A stretch of DNA of 13,656 bases. Source: Bacillota bacterium. Its GTDB lineage: Bacteria; Bacillota; Clostridia; Oscillospirales; Acutalibacteraceae. Positions 1 to 7,044 of this stretch are shown piece after piece. The stretch spans positions 1-13,656 of the forward strand of contig JAEWUH010000207.1 in assembly GCA_023397245.1 (NCBI GenBank). The letters are read 5' to 3'. The stretch's first letter is position 1; each line of letters starts with the position of its first letter. The translations under genes were made by a program, and so were the position numbers. The notes under the pieces were generated by a model. That model made no database searches. It saw only the letters and a program-made list of their open reading frames with translations, and was not told the DNA's origin.

Positions 1-683
1 GCGTTGATGCCGTCCAGCTTGCCGGCCAGTGCTTCCAGCTCTTCCGGCGTAAAGGACGCGGAGGAATTGAGGGCCTGCGCCGTTTCGGAAAGCTCTTCAA
101 TCGGGCGCAGCGTCCCGCGTATTGTCCGGGAGCTCCAGGCAATCCCGCTTAAAAGGGAAAGCAGCTCCCAAACCAGCAATACCGCAAAAGCGATGAGGAA
201 CAGCCGGATAACGGACCCGTTCCGTACGGAGAAAACCGTGTAGCTGCCGCCGCGTTCCACCGCAACCCGGTAGCAGGCGCCCTCCAGATAGTTCCAGAAG
301 GTCAGCCCCTTTTCGGTGGGAAAATCGATGCGCCGTATCCCCTGTGCGGTTTCTTTCGGGGCGCGGCTCTGCAGAAAATCGGGAATTCCAAAACCGGCGG
401 GCTTTTCAGCGGCGGTCGTAACCTCACATCCGGCCGCCTTGAGCAGCTTTGCGTCGTACTGCGCGGGCGTTCCGGCTTCCTGAACAGCGGCAGCGGTGCC
501 GGCTGCAATCTGTTCGGCGCGTGTGGCAAGACCTGCCGTACAAAGAATAATCAGGATGATATCAAGCCCCAGAAAAGTGGAGAACAGCCGTAAAAACAGC
601 TTGAGGTTGAATTTGAGAACAATGGAGAACCGGATTTTATTTCCGATTCGGCTCGCCGGAGAATCCTGCTGCCCGTTATTCAT
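1..683 (-). CDS. Sensor histidine kinase, N-terminal part (cut by left window edge)
   Basis: This open frame runs leftward off the window, so only the first 227 residues are visible. It starts at an ATG (683-681) that overlaps the response regulator stop in the string ATGAATAA, which suggests translational coupling. A hydrophobic segment lies at about residues 31-53, followed by an extracytoplasmic stretch of about 105 residues and a second membrane segment at about 159-183. A HAMP-like stretch follows (LRPIEELSETAQAL, residues 192-205). This is the usual layout of a two-transmembrane sensor kinase. The phosphoacceptor His and ATPase domains would lie beyond the edge, so kinase identity rests on topology, the HAMP-like segment and the paired regulator. 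It would autophosphorylate and pass phosphate to the regulator encoded just upstream. The extracytoplasmic region matches no sensor family I recognise, and the signal is unknown. Confidence 0.85.
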   Translation of the reverse strand, partial: MNNGQQDSPASRIGNKIRFSIVLKFNLKLFLRLFSTFLGLDIILIILCTAGLATRAEQIAAGTAAAVQEAGTPAQYDAKLLKAAGCEVTTAAEKPAGFGIPDFLQSRAPKETAQGIRRIDFPTEKGLTFWNYLEGACYRVAVERGGSYTVFSVRNGSVIRLFLIAFAVLLVWELLSLLSGIAWSSRTIRGTLRPIEELSETAQALNSSASFTPEELEALAGKLDGIN

Positions 684-1350
684 CTTTGATCACGTATCCA
701 ACTCCCCGCACGGTCTGTATCAGTCGGACTCCGAACACGTCGTCGATTTTGCTGCGCAGAAAACGGATATAAACGTCTACGGCGTTGGTTTCGCCGGTAA
801 AGTCATAATCCCACACATTTTCCAGCAGCGTTTCGCGGGAGATGACCAGCCCCTTGTTTTTCATCAGGTAGTAAAGGAGGTCAAATTCCCGTTTGGTCAG
901 TTCAATGGGTGTGCCTTGGGCGGTTACGGTGCGGCGTCCGGCGTCTACCGTTACGCCCATACAGGAGAGGGTTTCCTCCTGCTCCGGCGTAACCTTCCTT
1001 AAGGCGGTGCGGATGCGTGCCAGAAGCTCCTCGATTGCGAAGGGCTTCGTAATATAGTCGCTTGCGCCGCTGTCCAGCCCAAAGACCTTATCGGTCACGC
1101 TGTCGCGCGCCGTCAGCATGATTACCGGGACCTGCGAGGTTCTCCGTATTCTGCGGAGCACCTCCATGCCGCTGAGCTGGGGCAGCATCACATCCAGCAG
1201 AATCAGGTCGAACCCGCCGGTTTCGGCAAGCTCAAGCCCCGTTCTTCCGTCAAAAGCTTTTTGTGTGATGTAGCCCTCATAACCAAGTTCCAGCTCCACA
1301 AATCGGGCGATTTTCTCCTCATCCTCAATAATCAGTATTTTTGCACTCAT
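676..1350 (-). CDS. OmpR/PhoB-family response regulator
   Basis: A 224-residue DNA-binding response regulator, normal length for the family. The N-terminal receiver domain (about 1-115) has the acidic cluster E9-D10-E11, phosphoacceptor D53 in LLDVMLP, the switch Thr T80 and the invariant Lys K102 in TKPF. The C-terminal half (about 125-223) is a winged-helix trans_reg_C domain with the typical ELTKREFDLLYYL segment and the closing QTVRGVGYVIK. It probably receives phosphate from the histidine kinase whose start codon overlaps its stop, then binds promoter DNA. A weak AGGGTG (1355-1360 on this strand) precedes the start. Only 19 bases separate it from the DUF4342 gene upstream, so the three genes look like one operon. 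It resembles ArlR/CssR-type regulators in general, but I cannot assign a specific orthologue. Confidence 0.95.
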   Translation of the reverse strand: MSAKILIIEDEEKIARFVELELGYEGYITQKAFDGRTGLELAETGGFDLILLDVMLPQLSGMEVLRRIRRTSQVPVIMLTARDSVTDKVFGLDSGASDYITKPFAIEELLARIRTALRKVTPEQEETLSCMGVTVDAGRRTVTAQGTPIELTKREFDLLYYLMKNKGLVISRETLLENVWDYDFTGETNAVDVYIRFLRSKIDDVFGVRLIQTVRGVGYVIKDE

Positions 1351-1369
1351 TGAACACCCTGCATTTCAA

Positions 1370-1951
1370 TTATTTATTGATGGAATTTTTAAGGTTCTCC
1401 GCAGCATCCGCCGCGCTGTCCATCATGCCGTTTACCGAATTTCCGGTGAAGTCAGGCCCTACAAAGCGGTAACGGAAACCGAAGAACAGGCCGACGATGA
1501 TCAGCGGGATGGTGATCCAGAACGCGAAAATGACCAGCAGAACAAGCACGGTTACCGGGAAGAGCGCTTTGCTCTCGTTACCCTTCAGTACTTCAAAATT
1601 GTTGGTGTTGCCCTTTTGAATTATTGTAAGGCAGACTTTTCCGATCTTTTTCAGAATAGAAGTAAAGGTTTCCCCGCCGCCGTTCTTTTGGTTTGCATTG
1701 TAATAATTATAATTCTGGCCGTAGCCCTGCCCGCAGCTTTGTCCATAGCCCTGCGGGTTCTGCGCCGGGTTTTGGGGCCTTTCGCTGCTGTAATAGCCGC
1801 CGCCTGCGGGGGCGTTTACCTTGCCCTGCTTCTCCAGATAAATCAGGGCTTCCAGAATATCGCCGTTTGTCGCGTCGAGCGCGGCTTTCGCGTCGTCATA
1901 GCTCACGTTTGCCTTCTCACGCAGTTTTTCAACCTGTTCCAGTGTTGTCAT
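1370..1951 (-). CDS. DUF4342 membrane protein with N-terminal UBA-like domain
   Basis: A 193-residue protein, first gene of the apparent operon with the two-component system. Residues 1-45 resemble a UBA/TS-N fold like that of EF-Ts (EQVEKLREKANVSYDDAKAAL, then NGDILEALIYLEKQGKV). Residues about 48-92 form a low-complexity Gly/Tyr/Gln/Asn linker. Residues about 93-165 fit DUF4342: an amphipathic segment with KKIGK and KGNTNNFEVLK, then a hydrophobic stretch at 131-158 that probably crosses or dips into the membrane. The tail (166-193) is polar. A good Shine-Dalgarno AAAAGGAGT (1962-1970 on this strand) fixes the start. The function of DUF4342 is not known to me. A UBA-like module facing the cytoplasm suggests binding of a protein partner, and its place in the operon suggests it modulates the kinase or is part of the response; both are inference. 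Confidence 0.85.
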   Translation of the reverse strand: MTTLEQVEKLREKANVSYDDAKAALDATNGDILEALIYLEKQGKVNAPAGGGYYSSERPQNPAQNPQGYGQSCGQGYGQNYNYYNANQKNGGGETFTSILKKIGKVCLTIIQKGNTNNFEVLKGNESKALFPVTVLVLLVIFAFWITIPLIIVGLFFGFRYRFVGPDFTGNSVNGMMDSAADAAENLKNSINK

Positions 1952-2028
1952 AAAAAATCAAACTCCTTTTTGTTTCATATCAATGCATGGGGGAAACAGT
2001 CTGTTCTCCTGCATCGGATTATGTTTGC

Positions 2029-2056
2029 ATTCTAACAAAAAAGACTTCAAGAACAA
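2029..2056 (-). promoter_or_regulatory. Predicted sigma-A promoter for the DUF4342 / two-component operon
   Basis: Read on the minus strand, TTGTTC (2056-2051) and TAGAAT (2034-2029) are separated by 16 bases and lie about 80 bases upstream of the DUF4342 start. The match is moderate, in an AT-rich divergent gap. Confidence 0.5.
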
Positions 2057-2149
2057 TTTATTGAAAATTAAAATAGGATTAAAATCATTCTATCGCATAC
2101 AGACCGGCTTTTCAAGATAATTCATAATTTATCCGGATAAAGCGATGAA

Positions 2150-2180
2150 TTGTACCGAATACGCGAATTTGTGCTATAAT
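2150..2180 (+). promoter_or_regulatory. Predicted sigma-A promoter for the rocB-like gene
   Basis: A perfect TATAAT (2175-2180) lies 39 bases before the ATG. The best -35 candidate is TTGTAC (2150-2155) with a long 19-base spacer, so the -10 is convincing and the -35 less so. The ribosome binding site GAGGG at 2209-2213 follows. Confidence 0.55.
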
Positions 2181-2219
2181 TGGTTTAAAAATGAATTTAA
2201 TCATATTTGAGGGATTTCA

Positions 2220-3869
2220 ATGCAAAAAAACAGGATGTATCAGAATTTACTGGAGCTATGCGGCGTGCCGAGCGTATCCGGAACTGCGGGCGAGCAGGAG
2301 ATGGCGGAAAAAATCGCGGATATGCTGAAACGGATTCCGTATTTTCAGCAGCGGCCGGAGCAGGTGCAAACGTACCCGGTACCCGGCGGCGCGTACCGCC
2401 GCAGTTATGTCTGCGCGCGGATGGAGGGCAAAATCAAAAGCCCCGGAACGGTGATTCTGCTGAGTCATTTCGATGTGGTCGGCGTGGAAGAATACGGCGT
2501 TAACCGGAGCCTTGCGTTTCAACCGGAGAAATATACGAGCTATTTAAGAGAGCATCCGGACATCCGGCTGCCGGAAGAAGCCGCGGCCGATTTGGAATCG
2601 GGTGATTACCTGTTCGGCCGGGGAACGATGGATATGAAATTCGGCATTGCGGCTTATCTGGAGCTGCTGGCCGATTTCGGCAGCAAGCCGGAAAGCTTTC
2701 AAGGGAACCTGCTTTTTCTCTCCGTGCCGGATGAAGAGGCGAATTCCGCGGGAATGCTGGCCGCGGTGGAAACGCTGGCTGAACTGAAAAAGAAATATGA
2801 CCTGGAATATACCTGCTGTCTGGTGGCGGAGCCCTACTTTCCGAAGTACCCCGGCGATGAAACAAAATATCTCTATACCGGTACGGTGGGCAAGCTGCTG
2901 CCGGTGTTTTACTGCGTCGGCAGGGAAACCCATGCGTGCGAGCCGTATTCCGGCCTGAACCCGAACCTCCTTACCGCGCGCATCCTTGAAAAAATTGACT
3001 GCAGCTCCGGGCTTTCCGATTCCGCCTGCGGTGTTTTCACGCCCGCGCCGGTCTGCCTGAAGCAGTCCGACACCAAGGAGTCGTATTCCGTACAGACCCC
3101 CTCCGCCGCCTACGCGTATTTTAATTATATGACGCTGGCGAGATCGCCCGACGAGGTAATGCGGCAGATGCTCTCAATCGCACGCGACGCGTTTGAGGAA
3201 GTGTTAAACGAAATCGGGAAGAAAGCCGCAGACCGCGGCAGAATCACCGGCGAAACCGTCCGGCTGCCGGACAGGAAGCCCATAACGGTATCCTTTGCGG
3301 AGCTTTACCGAATGTGTTCGGAAGCGCACGGGGCGGAATTTGAATCGCATATGGAGAAATTCCTGTCCCGCCTGAACGCGGAAGGGGAAAAGGCTGACCT
3401 GCGTGAACGGTCCGTTCGAATCGTAAAGGAAGTACATAAATTCTGTCCCTGCCGTGAGCCGATGGTCATCGTGTTTTTTGCCCCGCCGTTTTATCCGCAT
3501 TCACAGGCGCCGCGCGCGGACAGTCCGGCCCTGCAGACGTGCCGGTATCTTATCGACCGGGCAGAGCAGGAGTTCCATGAGGAGTGGCAGCCGGAACCAT
3601 ATTTTCCGGGCCTGTCCGATATGAGCTATCTGGGCTTGCCCGAGGGAACCGACATCGAGGGGCTGAAAAAGAATTTTCCGGTGTGGGGCTCCGGCTACGA
3701 AATTCCGCTCGACACCATCGCGCAGCTCAACATTCCCTTCCTGAACATCGGGCCGCGCGGAAAGGATGCGCACCGGACGACGGAGCGGCTTTGCCTTTCC
3801 GATTCCTTTGATAAAACAGTTCCGCTCATCACTTCTGCGGTGAAATACCTGCTGGAATCTGAGGACTGA
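2220..3869 (+). CDS. rocB: RocB-like M20-family metallopeptidase
   Basis: A 549-residue protein close in length to Bacillus RocB (M20/M28 zinc hydrolase clan). Metal-site motifs are in order: LSHFDVVG with H83 and D85, GRGTMDMKFG with D138, SVPDEEANS with catalytic E172 and adjacent E173, E204 in VAEPY, and H518 near the C-terminus in GKDAHRTTE. The M20 dimerisation-domain His is probably H238 (GRETHA). There is no signal peptide, so it is cytoplasmic. Such enzymes remove an acyl or aminoacyl group from amino acid derivatives. RocB is linked to arginine use in Bacillus, but its exact substrate is not established and no arginine genes are visible here. The start has GAGGG six bases upstream and a TATAAT promoter. 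The D-lactate dehydrogenase gene follows after 32 bases, probably on the same transcript. The symbol is given by family resemblance. Confidence 0.88.
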   Translation: MQKNRMYQNLLELCGVPSVSGTAGEQEMAEKIADMLKRIPYFQQRPEQVQTYPVPGGAYRRSYVCARMEGKIKSPGTVILLSHFDVVGVEEYGVNRSLAFQPEKYTSYLREHPDIRLPEEAAADLESGDYLFGRGTMDMKFGIAAYLELLADFGSKPESFQGNLLFLSVPDEEANSAGMLAAVETLAELKKKYDLEYTCCLVAEPYFPKYPGDETKYLYTGTVGKLLPVFYCVGRETHACEPYSGLNPNLLTARILEKIDCSSGLSDSACGVFTPAPVCLKQSDTKESYSVQTPSAAYAYFNYMTLARSPDEVMRQMLSIARDAFEEVLNEIGKKAADRGRITGETVRLPDRKPITVSFAELYRMCSEAHGAEFESHMEKFLSRLNAEGEKADLRERSVRIVKEVHKFCPCREPMVIVFFAPPFYPHSQAPRADSPALQTCRYLIDRAEQEFHEEWQPEPYFPGLSDMSYLGLPEGTDIEGLKKNFPVWGSGYEIPLDTIAQLNIPFLNIGPRGKDAHRTTERLCLSDSFDKTVPLITSAVKYLLESED

Positions 3870-3901
3870 TTCAATAATTCTGACGATAAAGGAGAAGCAG
3901 T

Positions 3902-4867
3902 ATGAAAATCTTTGTTTACAGCTGCCGGTCGGATGAGGCCGGATATTTTAAAACCTTCGGCGAAAAGTACGGGGTTGAGCTTACGCTCTGCAAGGATGCG
4001 CCGACGCTTGAATCCGCGGAACTGGCAAAAGGGTTTGAATGCATCAGCATCATTACCTCGAAAATCGACGCGGCGCTGCTGAAAAAGTTCCACGAAGCCG
4101 GCGTCCGTTATATTTCCACGCGTACGATCGGCTTTGACCACATCGATATCAAGAGCGCGGAGACGTTGGGAATTCGGGTAGGAAACATCACCTATTCGCC
4201 CGGCAGCGTGGCGGAATATACGGTCATGCTGATTCTGATGGCGCTCCGCAAGGCCAAGGCGATCCTGCAGCGGAGCAACGTTCAGGATTATTCGCTCAGA
4301 GGGGTGCAGGGCAGGGAACTGCACAATCTGACCGTGGGCGTAATCGGCACGGGCAGAATCGGCCGGACGGTGATCCGAAATCTGAGCGGCTTCGGCTGCG
4401 GCCTGCTTGCCTATGACCTGTACCCGGATGAAGAAACAAAACGGTACGCCGAATATGTACCTCTGGAGCAGCTGTTTGCGCAGAGCAATGTGATCACAAT
4501 GCACGTGCCAGCCGCAAAGGACAATTATCATTTGATCAATAAGGATACGATCGCAAAGATGAAGGATGGGGTAATCCTGATCAATACGGCCCGCGGCTCG
4601 CTGATTGATACGCAGGACTTTATCGACGGCGTGGAAAGCGGAAAGATCGGCGGCGCGGCTCTGGACGTAGTTGAGGATGAATTCGGCCTGTATTATAACG
4701 ACTTGAAATGCACGGTGCTGAAAAACCGCGGCCTTGCGCTGCTGCGGTCTTATCCGAACGTGCTTGTCACGCCGCACACCGCCTTTTATACCGATCAGGC
4801 TGTAAGCGATATGGTGGAAAACTCCATCAAGAGCTGCGCCGCGTTCATGCAGGAGAAAACCCGGTAA
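3902..4867 (+). CDS. VanH-like D-lactate dehydrogenase (D-2-hydroxyacid dehydrogenase)
   Basis: A 321-residue NAD-dependent dehydrogenase of the D-isomer-specific 2-hydroxyacid family. The Rossmann motif VIGTGRIG (147-154) ends its second strand at D172, which favours NAD over NADP. The catalytic triad is in place with the spacing of known D-lactate dehydrogenases: R231 in NTARG, E260 in DVVEDE and H292 in TPHTAFYT. Segments such as KYIST/RYISTR, SPGSVAEY and ESGKIGGAALDV resemble VanH and fermentative D-lactate or aryl-lactate dehydrogenases. It should reduce pyruvate or another 2-oxoacid to the D-hydroxyacid and regenerate NAD in fermentation. The Shine-Dalgarno AAAGGAG (3888-3894) precedes the ATG. 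It follows the rocB-like gene by 32 bases. No vanA- or vanX-like gene is nearby, so a resistance role is not supported; phenyllactate-type specificity cannot be excluded. Confidence 0.92.
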   Translation: MKIFVYSCRSDEAGYFKTFGEKYGVELTLCKDAPTLESAELAKGFECISIITSKIDAALLKKFHEAGVRYISTRTIGFDHIDIKSAETLGIRVGNITYSPGSVAEYTVMLILMALRKAKAILQRSNVQDYSLRGVQGRELHNLTVGVIGTGRIGRTVIRNLSGFGCGLLAYDLYPDEETKRYAEYVPLEQLFAQSNVITMHVPAAKDNYHLINKDTIAKMKDGVILINTARGSLIDTQDFIDGVESGKIGGAALDVVEDEFGLYYNDLKCTVLKNRGLALLRSYPNVLVTPHTAFYTDQAVSDMVENSIKSCAAFMQEKTR

Positions 4868-4935
4868 TGCATTCAAATCTCCACACCTTCCCTATGTAAG
4901 TTCTGGATATACTTTAAAAAGATTAAAAATTTGTT

Positions 4936-4952
4936 TTAATATGATATATTAA
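4936..4952. repeat. 17-bp AT-rich palindrome upstream of the phospholipase-like gene
   Basis: TTAATAT and ATATTAA are perfect 7-base inverted arms around GAT. The element lies 56 bases before the next gene and contains a TATATT (4945-4950) that could be a -10 hexamer without a clear -35. It may be an operator, or chance in AT-rich DNA. Confidence 0.4.
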
Positions 4953-5008
4953 GCCTTGTTTAAAATAAATTTGTCAATTTTTTCAATATTCAGGGAGGGA
5001 AGGTTTGA

Positions 5009-5587
5009 ATGAACAGCTTGAATCATGTTTTAATCGGAACTATCGTTTACGATTATTTAAAAGATAAATACGGCATCGTTCTGGACAGGCCGGGCTTTCT
5101 GAAAGGCAACACCTGCCCGGACCACAGTATTTCGTTCTTACGGCCGCACCGCATTCGTTACTGCAGCAAGATGGTGCAGCGAAAAACGGCACGGCTTTGC
5201 AATAAAGACCTGAAAATCGTCGGTTCCAGAGCGTCTAAAAAGTTCGGCATCCTGTGCCACTATTACTCCGATTTTTTCTGTCTGGCACACAATCCCCAAT
5301 TTGAGGGGAATCTGAAAGCGCATGTAAGATATGAAAAAGAAATGCTCCTTTATATGCGCGAACATTATGACGCTTTTCAGAAAATCGATTATATTGAGAC
5401 GGAAATTGATGCGGAAAGCGCGCCGGAGATCAACGAACGGATGCGCAGCCTGATACAAGACAAACCCGCCGCACAGGATTTCAGTGCGGAGCTGACCGGT
5501 GCGATCCGCGCCTGTGCGGAGCTGGTGCTTTCCATCTATTCCGCGGTGCTGTCCCCGGTGAATGAAGCCGTATATGAATGTGCGTAA
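5009..5587 (+). CDS. Zinc-dependent phospholipase C family protein
   Basis: A 192-residue protein of the type annotated in clostridia as zinc-dependent phospholipase C family (PF00882-like). Candidate metal ligands are visible: H6 in NHVLIG, D38 in GNTCPDHS, H84 and D88 in ILCHYYSDFF, H94 in LAHN, and H105 with E109 in the next helix. The spacing of the HxxxD helix and the following histidines fits the all-helical phospholipase C/P1 nuclease fold. Unlike secreted clostridial alpha-toxin it has no signal peptide and no C-terminal C2-like domain, so it is probably cytoplasmic and its substrate is unknown. AGGGAGGGAAGG (4992-5003) provides a strong ribosome binding site. The gene appears monocistronic: a 141-base AT-rich gap lies before it and an intrinsic terminator after it. 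Confidence 0.8.
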   Translation: MNSLNHVLIGTIVYDYLKDKYGIVLDRPGFLKGNTCPDHSISFLRPHRIRYCSKMVQRKTARLCNKDLKIVGSRASKKFGILCHYYSDFFCLAHNPQFEGNLKAHVRYEKEMLLYMREHYDAFQKIDYIETEIDAESAPEINERMRSLIQDKPAAQDFSAELTGAIRACAELVLSIYSAVLSPVNEAVYECA

Positions 5588-5612
5588 TTCCGAAATAGAG
5601 ACATAAACTTTT

Positions 5613-5651
5613 ACCGGCAGGCTCCCCTTGTGGGGGCCTGCCGGTTTCTGT
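5613..5651 (+). terminator. Intrinsic terminator after the phospholipase-like gene
   Basis: The arm ACCGGCAGGC-T-CCCC pairs with GGGG-GCCTGCCGGT around a TTGT loop, with one bulged T. The GC-rich stem has 14 pairs and is followed by TTCTGT, a short T-rich tail. It begins 25 bases after the stop codon. Confidence 0.85.
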
Positions 5652-5705
5652 ACCTCCTCCGGACTCCCTGCTGAAAGGAACAGCCCGCCAGTTCTTCCAT
5701 TATTT

Positions 5706-5734
5706 TTGCAAGGAAAGCCTGCCCGCTTTATGTT
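5706..5734 (+). promoter_or_regulatory. Predicted sigma-A promoter for the LysM protein gene
   Basis: TTGCAA (5706-5711) and TATGTT (5729-5734) are spaced by 17 bases. They lie downstream of the preceding terminator and about 58 bases before the gene, leaving an AT-rich leader. Confidence 0.5.
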
Positions 5735-5792
5735 ATATTTAGAACAAGGCTTGGTTTTAAATTAAATAAAAAACATAAAAATCGGAGGGAAT

Positions 5793-6803
5793 ATGATATT
5801 GAAGTTGCATAAAAAGATTGTTTCGGCAATCCTTGTCATTGTCCTGTCGCTTTCGATTCATGTACCGGTTTTCGCAGCGGCCGGAGTTTATACCGTCAAG
5901 TCCGGCGATACGCTCTGGAAGATTTCATCGGCGAGCGGCCTTACCGTAGCGCAGCTGAAGCAGTATAATTCACTTACGTCGGATATGCTCTATATCGGCC
6001 AGAGGCTGACCTTGCTGCCCGCGGTAAAATACACGGTAAAAAGCGGGGATACCCTGTGGCTGATCGCGCAGAAGTATTCTACCACGGTTGCAAAAATCAC
6101 GAGCCACAACGGGCTCAGTTCAACCGTCCTTTATCCGAATCAGGTGCTGTACATACCATCATCCGCCGCAAAGCCTGCGCCGGTGCTCAGCTGGCCTTCG
6201 GTCACTTACACGGTACAGGCGGGGGATTATGTAAGCACCGTCGCGAAGAAGTTCGGAGTATCCGAGTCCAATATCCTGAAATATAACTATATGGAACCGG
6301 ACGAGTGGCTCAACGAGGGCCAGAAGATCGCAATCAACGGCTACGCGCCGCGCAATTACGCCGTGATGCCGGGCGAAAGCAGCGCCCCCGCGCGCGTCGG
6401 GAAACTGGTGGACTGGTTTCTGGACGGAAAATACCTCATTAAGCGAAATGATATCTTCCTGATTACCGACGTTCAGACCGGGCTTCAATTCAAAGTAAAA
6501 ATGCTCGGCGGGCTGAACCATTCCGATGTGGAGACGCTCACCGCGAACGATACGCTGACCATGAAGAAGCTGTTCCCCACATGGGTGTGGAAGCCGCGCG
6601 CAGTCGTGATTTTCCATGACGGCATCAATTTTGCCGCGTCCCTTTCCGGAATGCCGCATTCCTACGATACCATTGCGGCTAACAACGTGAGCGGCCACTT
6701 TGACCTGTATCTGTACCACAGCACATCGCACAGCACCACGGTGGATGCTGCCTACGAGCAGCAGCATCGGGACTGCGTGCTTGCCGCGGCCGGGATGAAA
6801 TAA
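5793..6803 (+). CDS. Secreted triple-LysM protein with an uncharacterised His-rich C-terminal domain
   Basis: A 336-residue exported protein. Residues 1-29 form a signal peptide (KLHKK, a hydrophobic core, then VFA-A). Three LysM modules follow at about 32-75, 79-122 and 138-183, each opening with YTVKSGDTLW or YTVQAGDYV; these bind peptidoglycan or chitin-like glycans. The C-terminal domain (about 200-336) has no catalytic motif I recognise, but it has an ordered set of polar residues: LNHSDVE with H243, GMPHSYD with H289, GHFDLYLYHS with H302 and H309, H313 and H325. That pattern suggests a metal-binding or hydrolytic wall-associated domain. I recall similar tails on LysM proteins of Gram-positive spore formers, without a known function. 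GGAGGG (5784-5789) sits rather close to the ATG; a TTG two codons later (5799) is an alternative start and keeps the signal peptide. Confidence 0.88.
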   Translation: MILKLHKKIVSAILVIVLSLSIHVPVFAAAGVYTVKSGDTLWKISSASGLTVAQLKQYNSLTSDMLYIGQRLTLLPAVKYTVKSGDTLWLIAQKYSTTVAKITSHNGLSSTVLYPNQVLYIPSSAAKPAPVLSWPSVTYTVQAGDYVSTVAKKFGVSESNILKYNYMEPDEWLNEGQKIAINGYAPRNYAVMPGESSAPARVGKLVDWFLDGKYLIKRNDIFLITDVQTGLQFKVKMLGGLNHSDVETLTANDTLTMKKLFPTWVWKPRAVVIFHDGINFAASLSGMPHSYDTIAANNVSGHFDLYLYHSTSHSTTVDAAYEQQHRDCVLAAAGMK

Positions 6804-6824
6804 AATATTATACCGAGTAGAAAG

Positions 6825-6866
6825 AAGCCTTTGTTCGCAGTTGTACGCTGCGAACAAAGGCTTTTT
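6825..6866 (+). terminator. Intrinsic terminator after the LysM protein gene
   Basis: A perfect 16-base stem, AAGCCTTTGTTCGCAG with CTGCGAACAAAGGCTT, encloses a 7-base loop (TTGTACG) and runs into TTT. It starts 21 bases after the stop codon. Confidence 0.92.
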
Positions 6867-7044
6867 GCGTCCTGACTCCGGCCGGCAAAGCGGAATTACT
6901 CGGATATCGGTTCACGGTTCATTCGGATACGCGCAAGATTCATTCGGTAATCAAAATATTGCTCAAGTTGAATAAACTGCGCAGAAACAGACGAAATTAG
7001 AATTATTGAAAAATACTGCGTCAAAATCAACAGGGGAGAACAGG

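Noticed and set aside
676..4867. Possible vancomycin-resistance cluster (two-component system, peptidase, VanH-like dehydrogenase)
   Set aside because: No D-Ala-D-Lac ligase (VanA type), no VanX or VanY is present; the peptidase is RocB-like M20, the two-component operon is divergent, and the dehydrogenase fits a fermentative enzyme equally well.
3695..4876. Minus-strand open frame of 393 codons across the end of the rocB-like gene and the whole dehydrogenase gene
   Set aside because: It is antisense to two clearly real genes, its product shows no recognisable domain, and it has no convincing ribosome binding site. It results from the codon bias of the plus-strand genes.
7006..7044. Earlier TTG start for the GGDEF-EAL protein
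   Set aside because: It lacks a Shine-Dalgarno sequence and its extension includes the GGGGAG site that properly serves the ATG at 7045.
6870..7044. Possible cyclic-di-GMP riboswitch before the GGDEF-EAL gene
   Set aside because: A GGCAAAGC string and two TTCATTCGG copies drew attention, but the paired stems and tetraloop/receptor pattern of the GEMM-I class could not be found.
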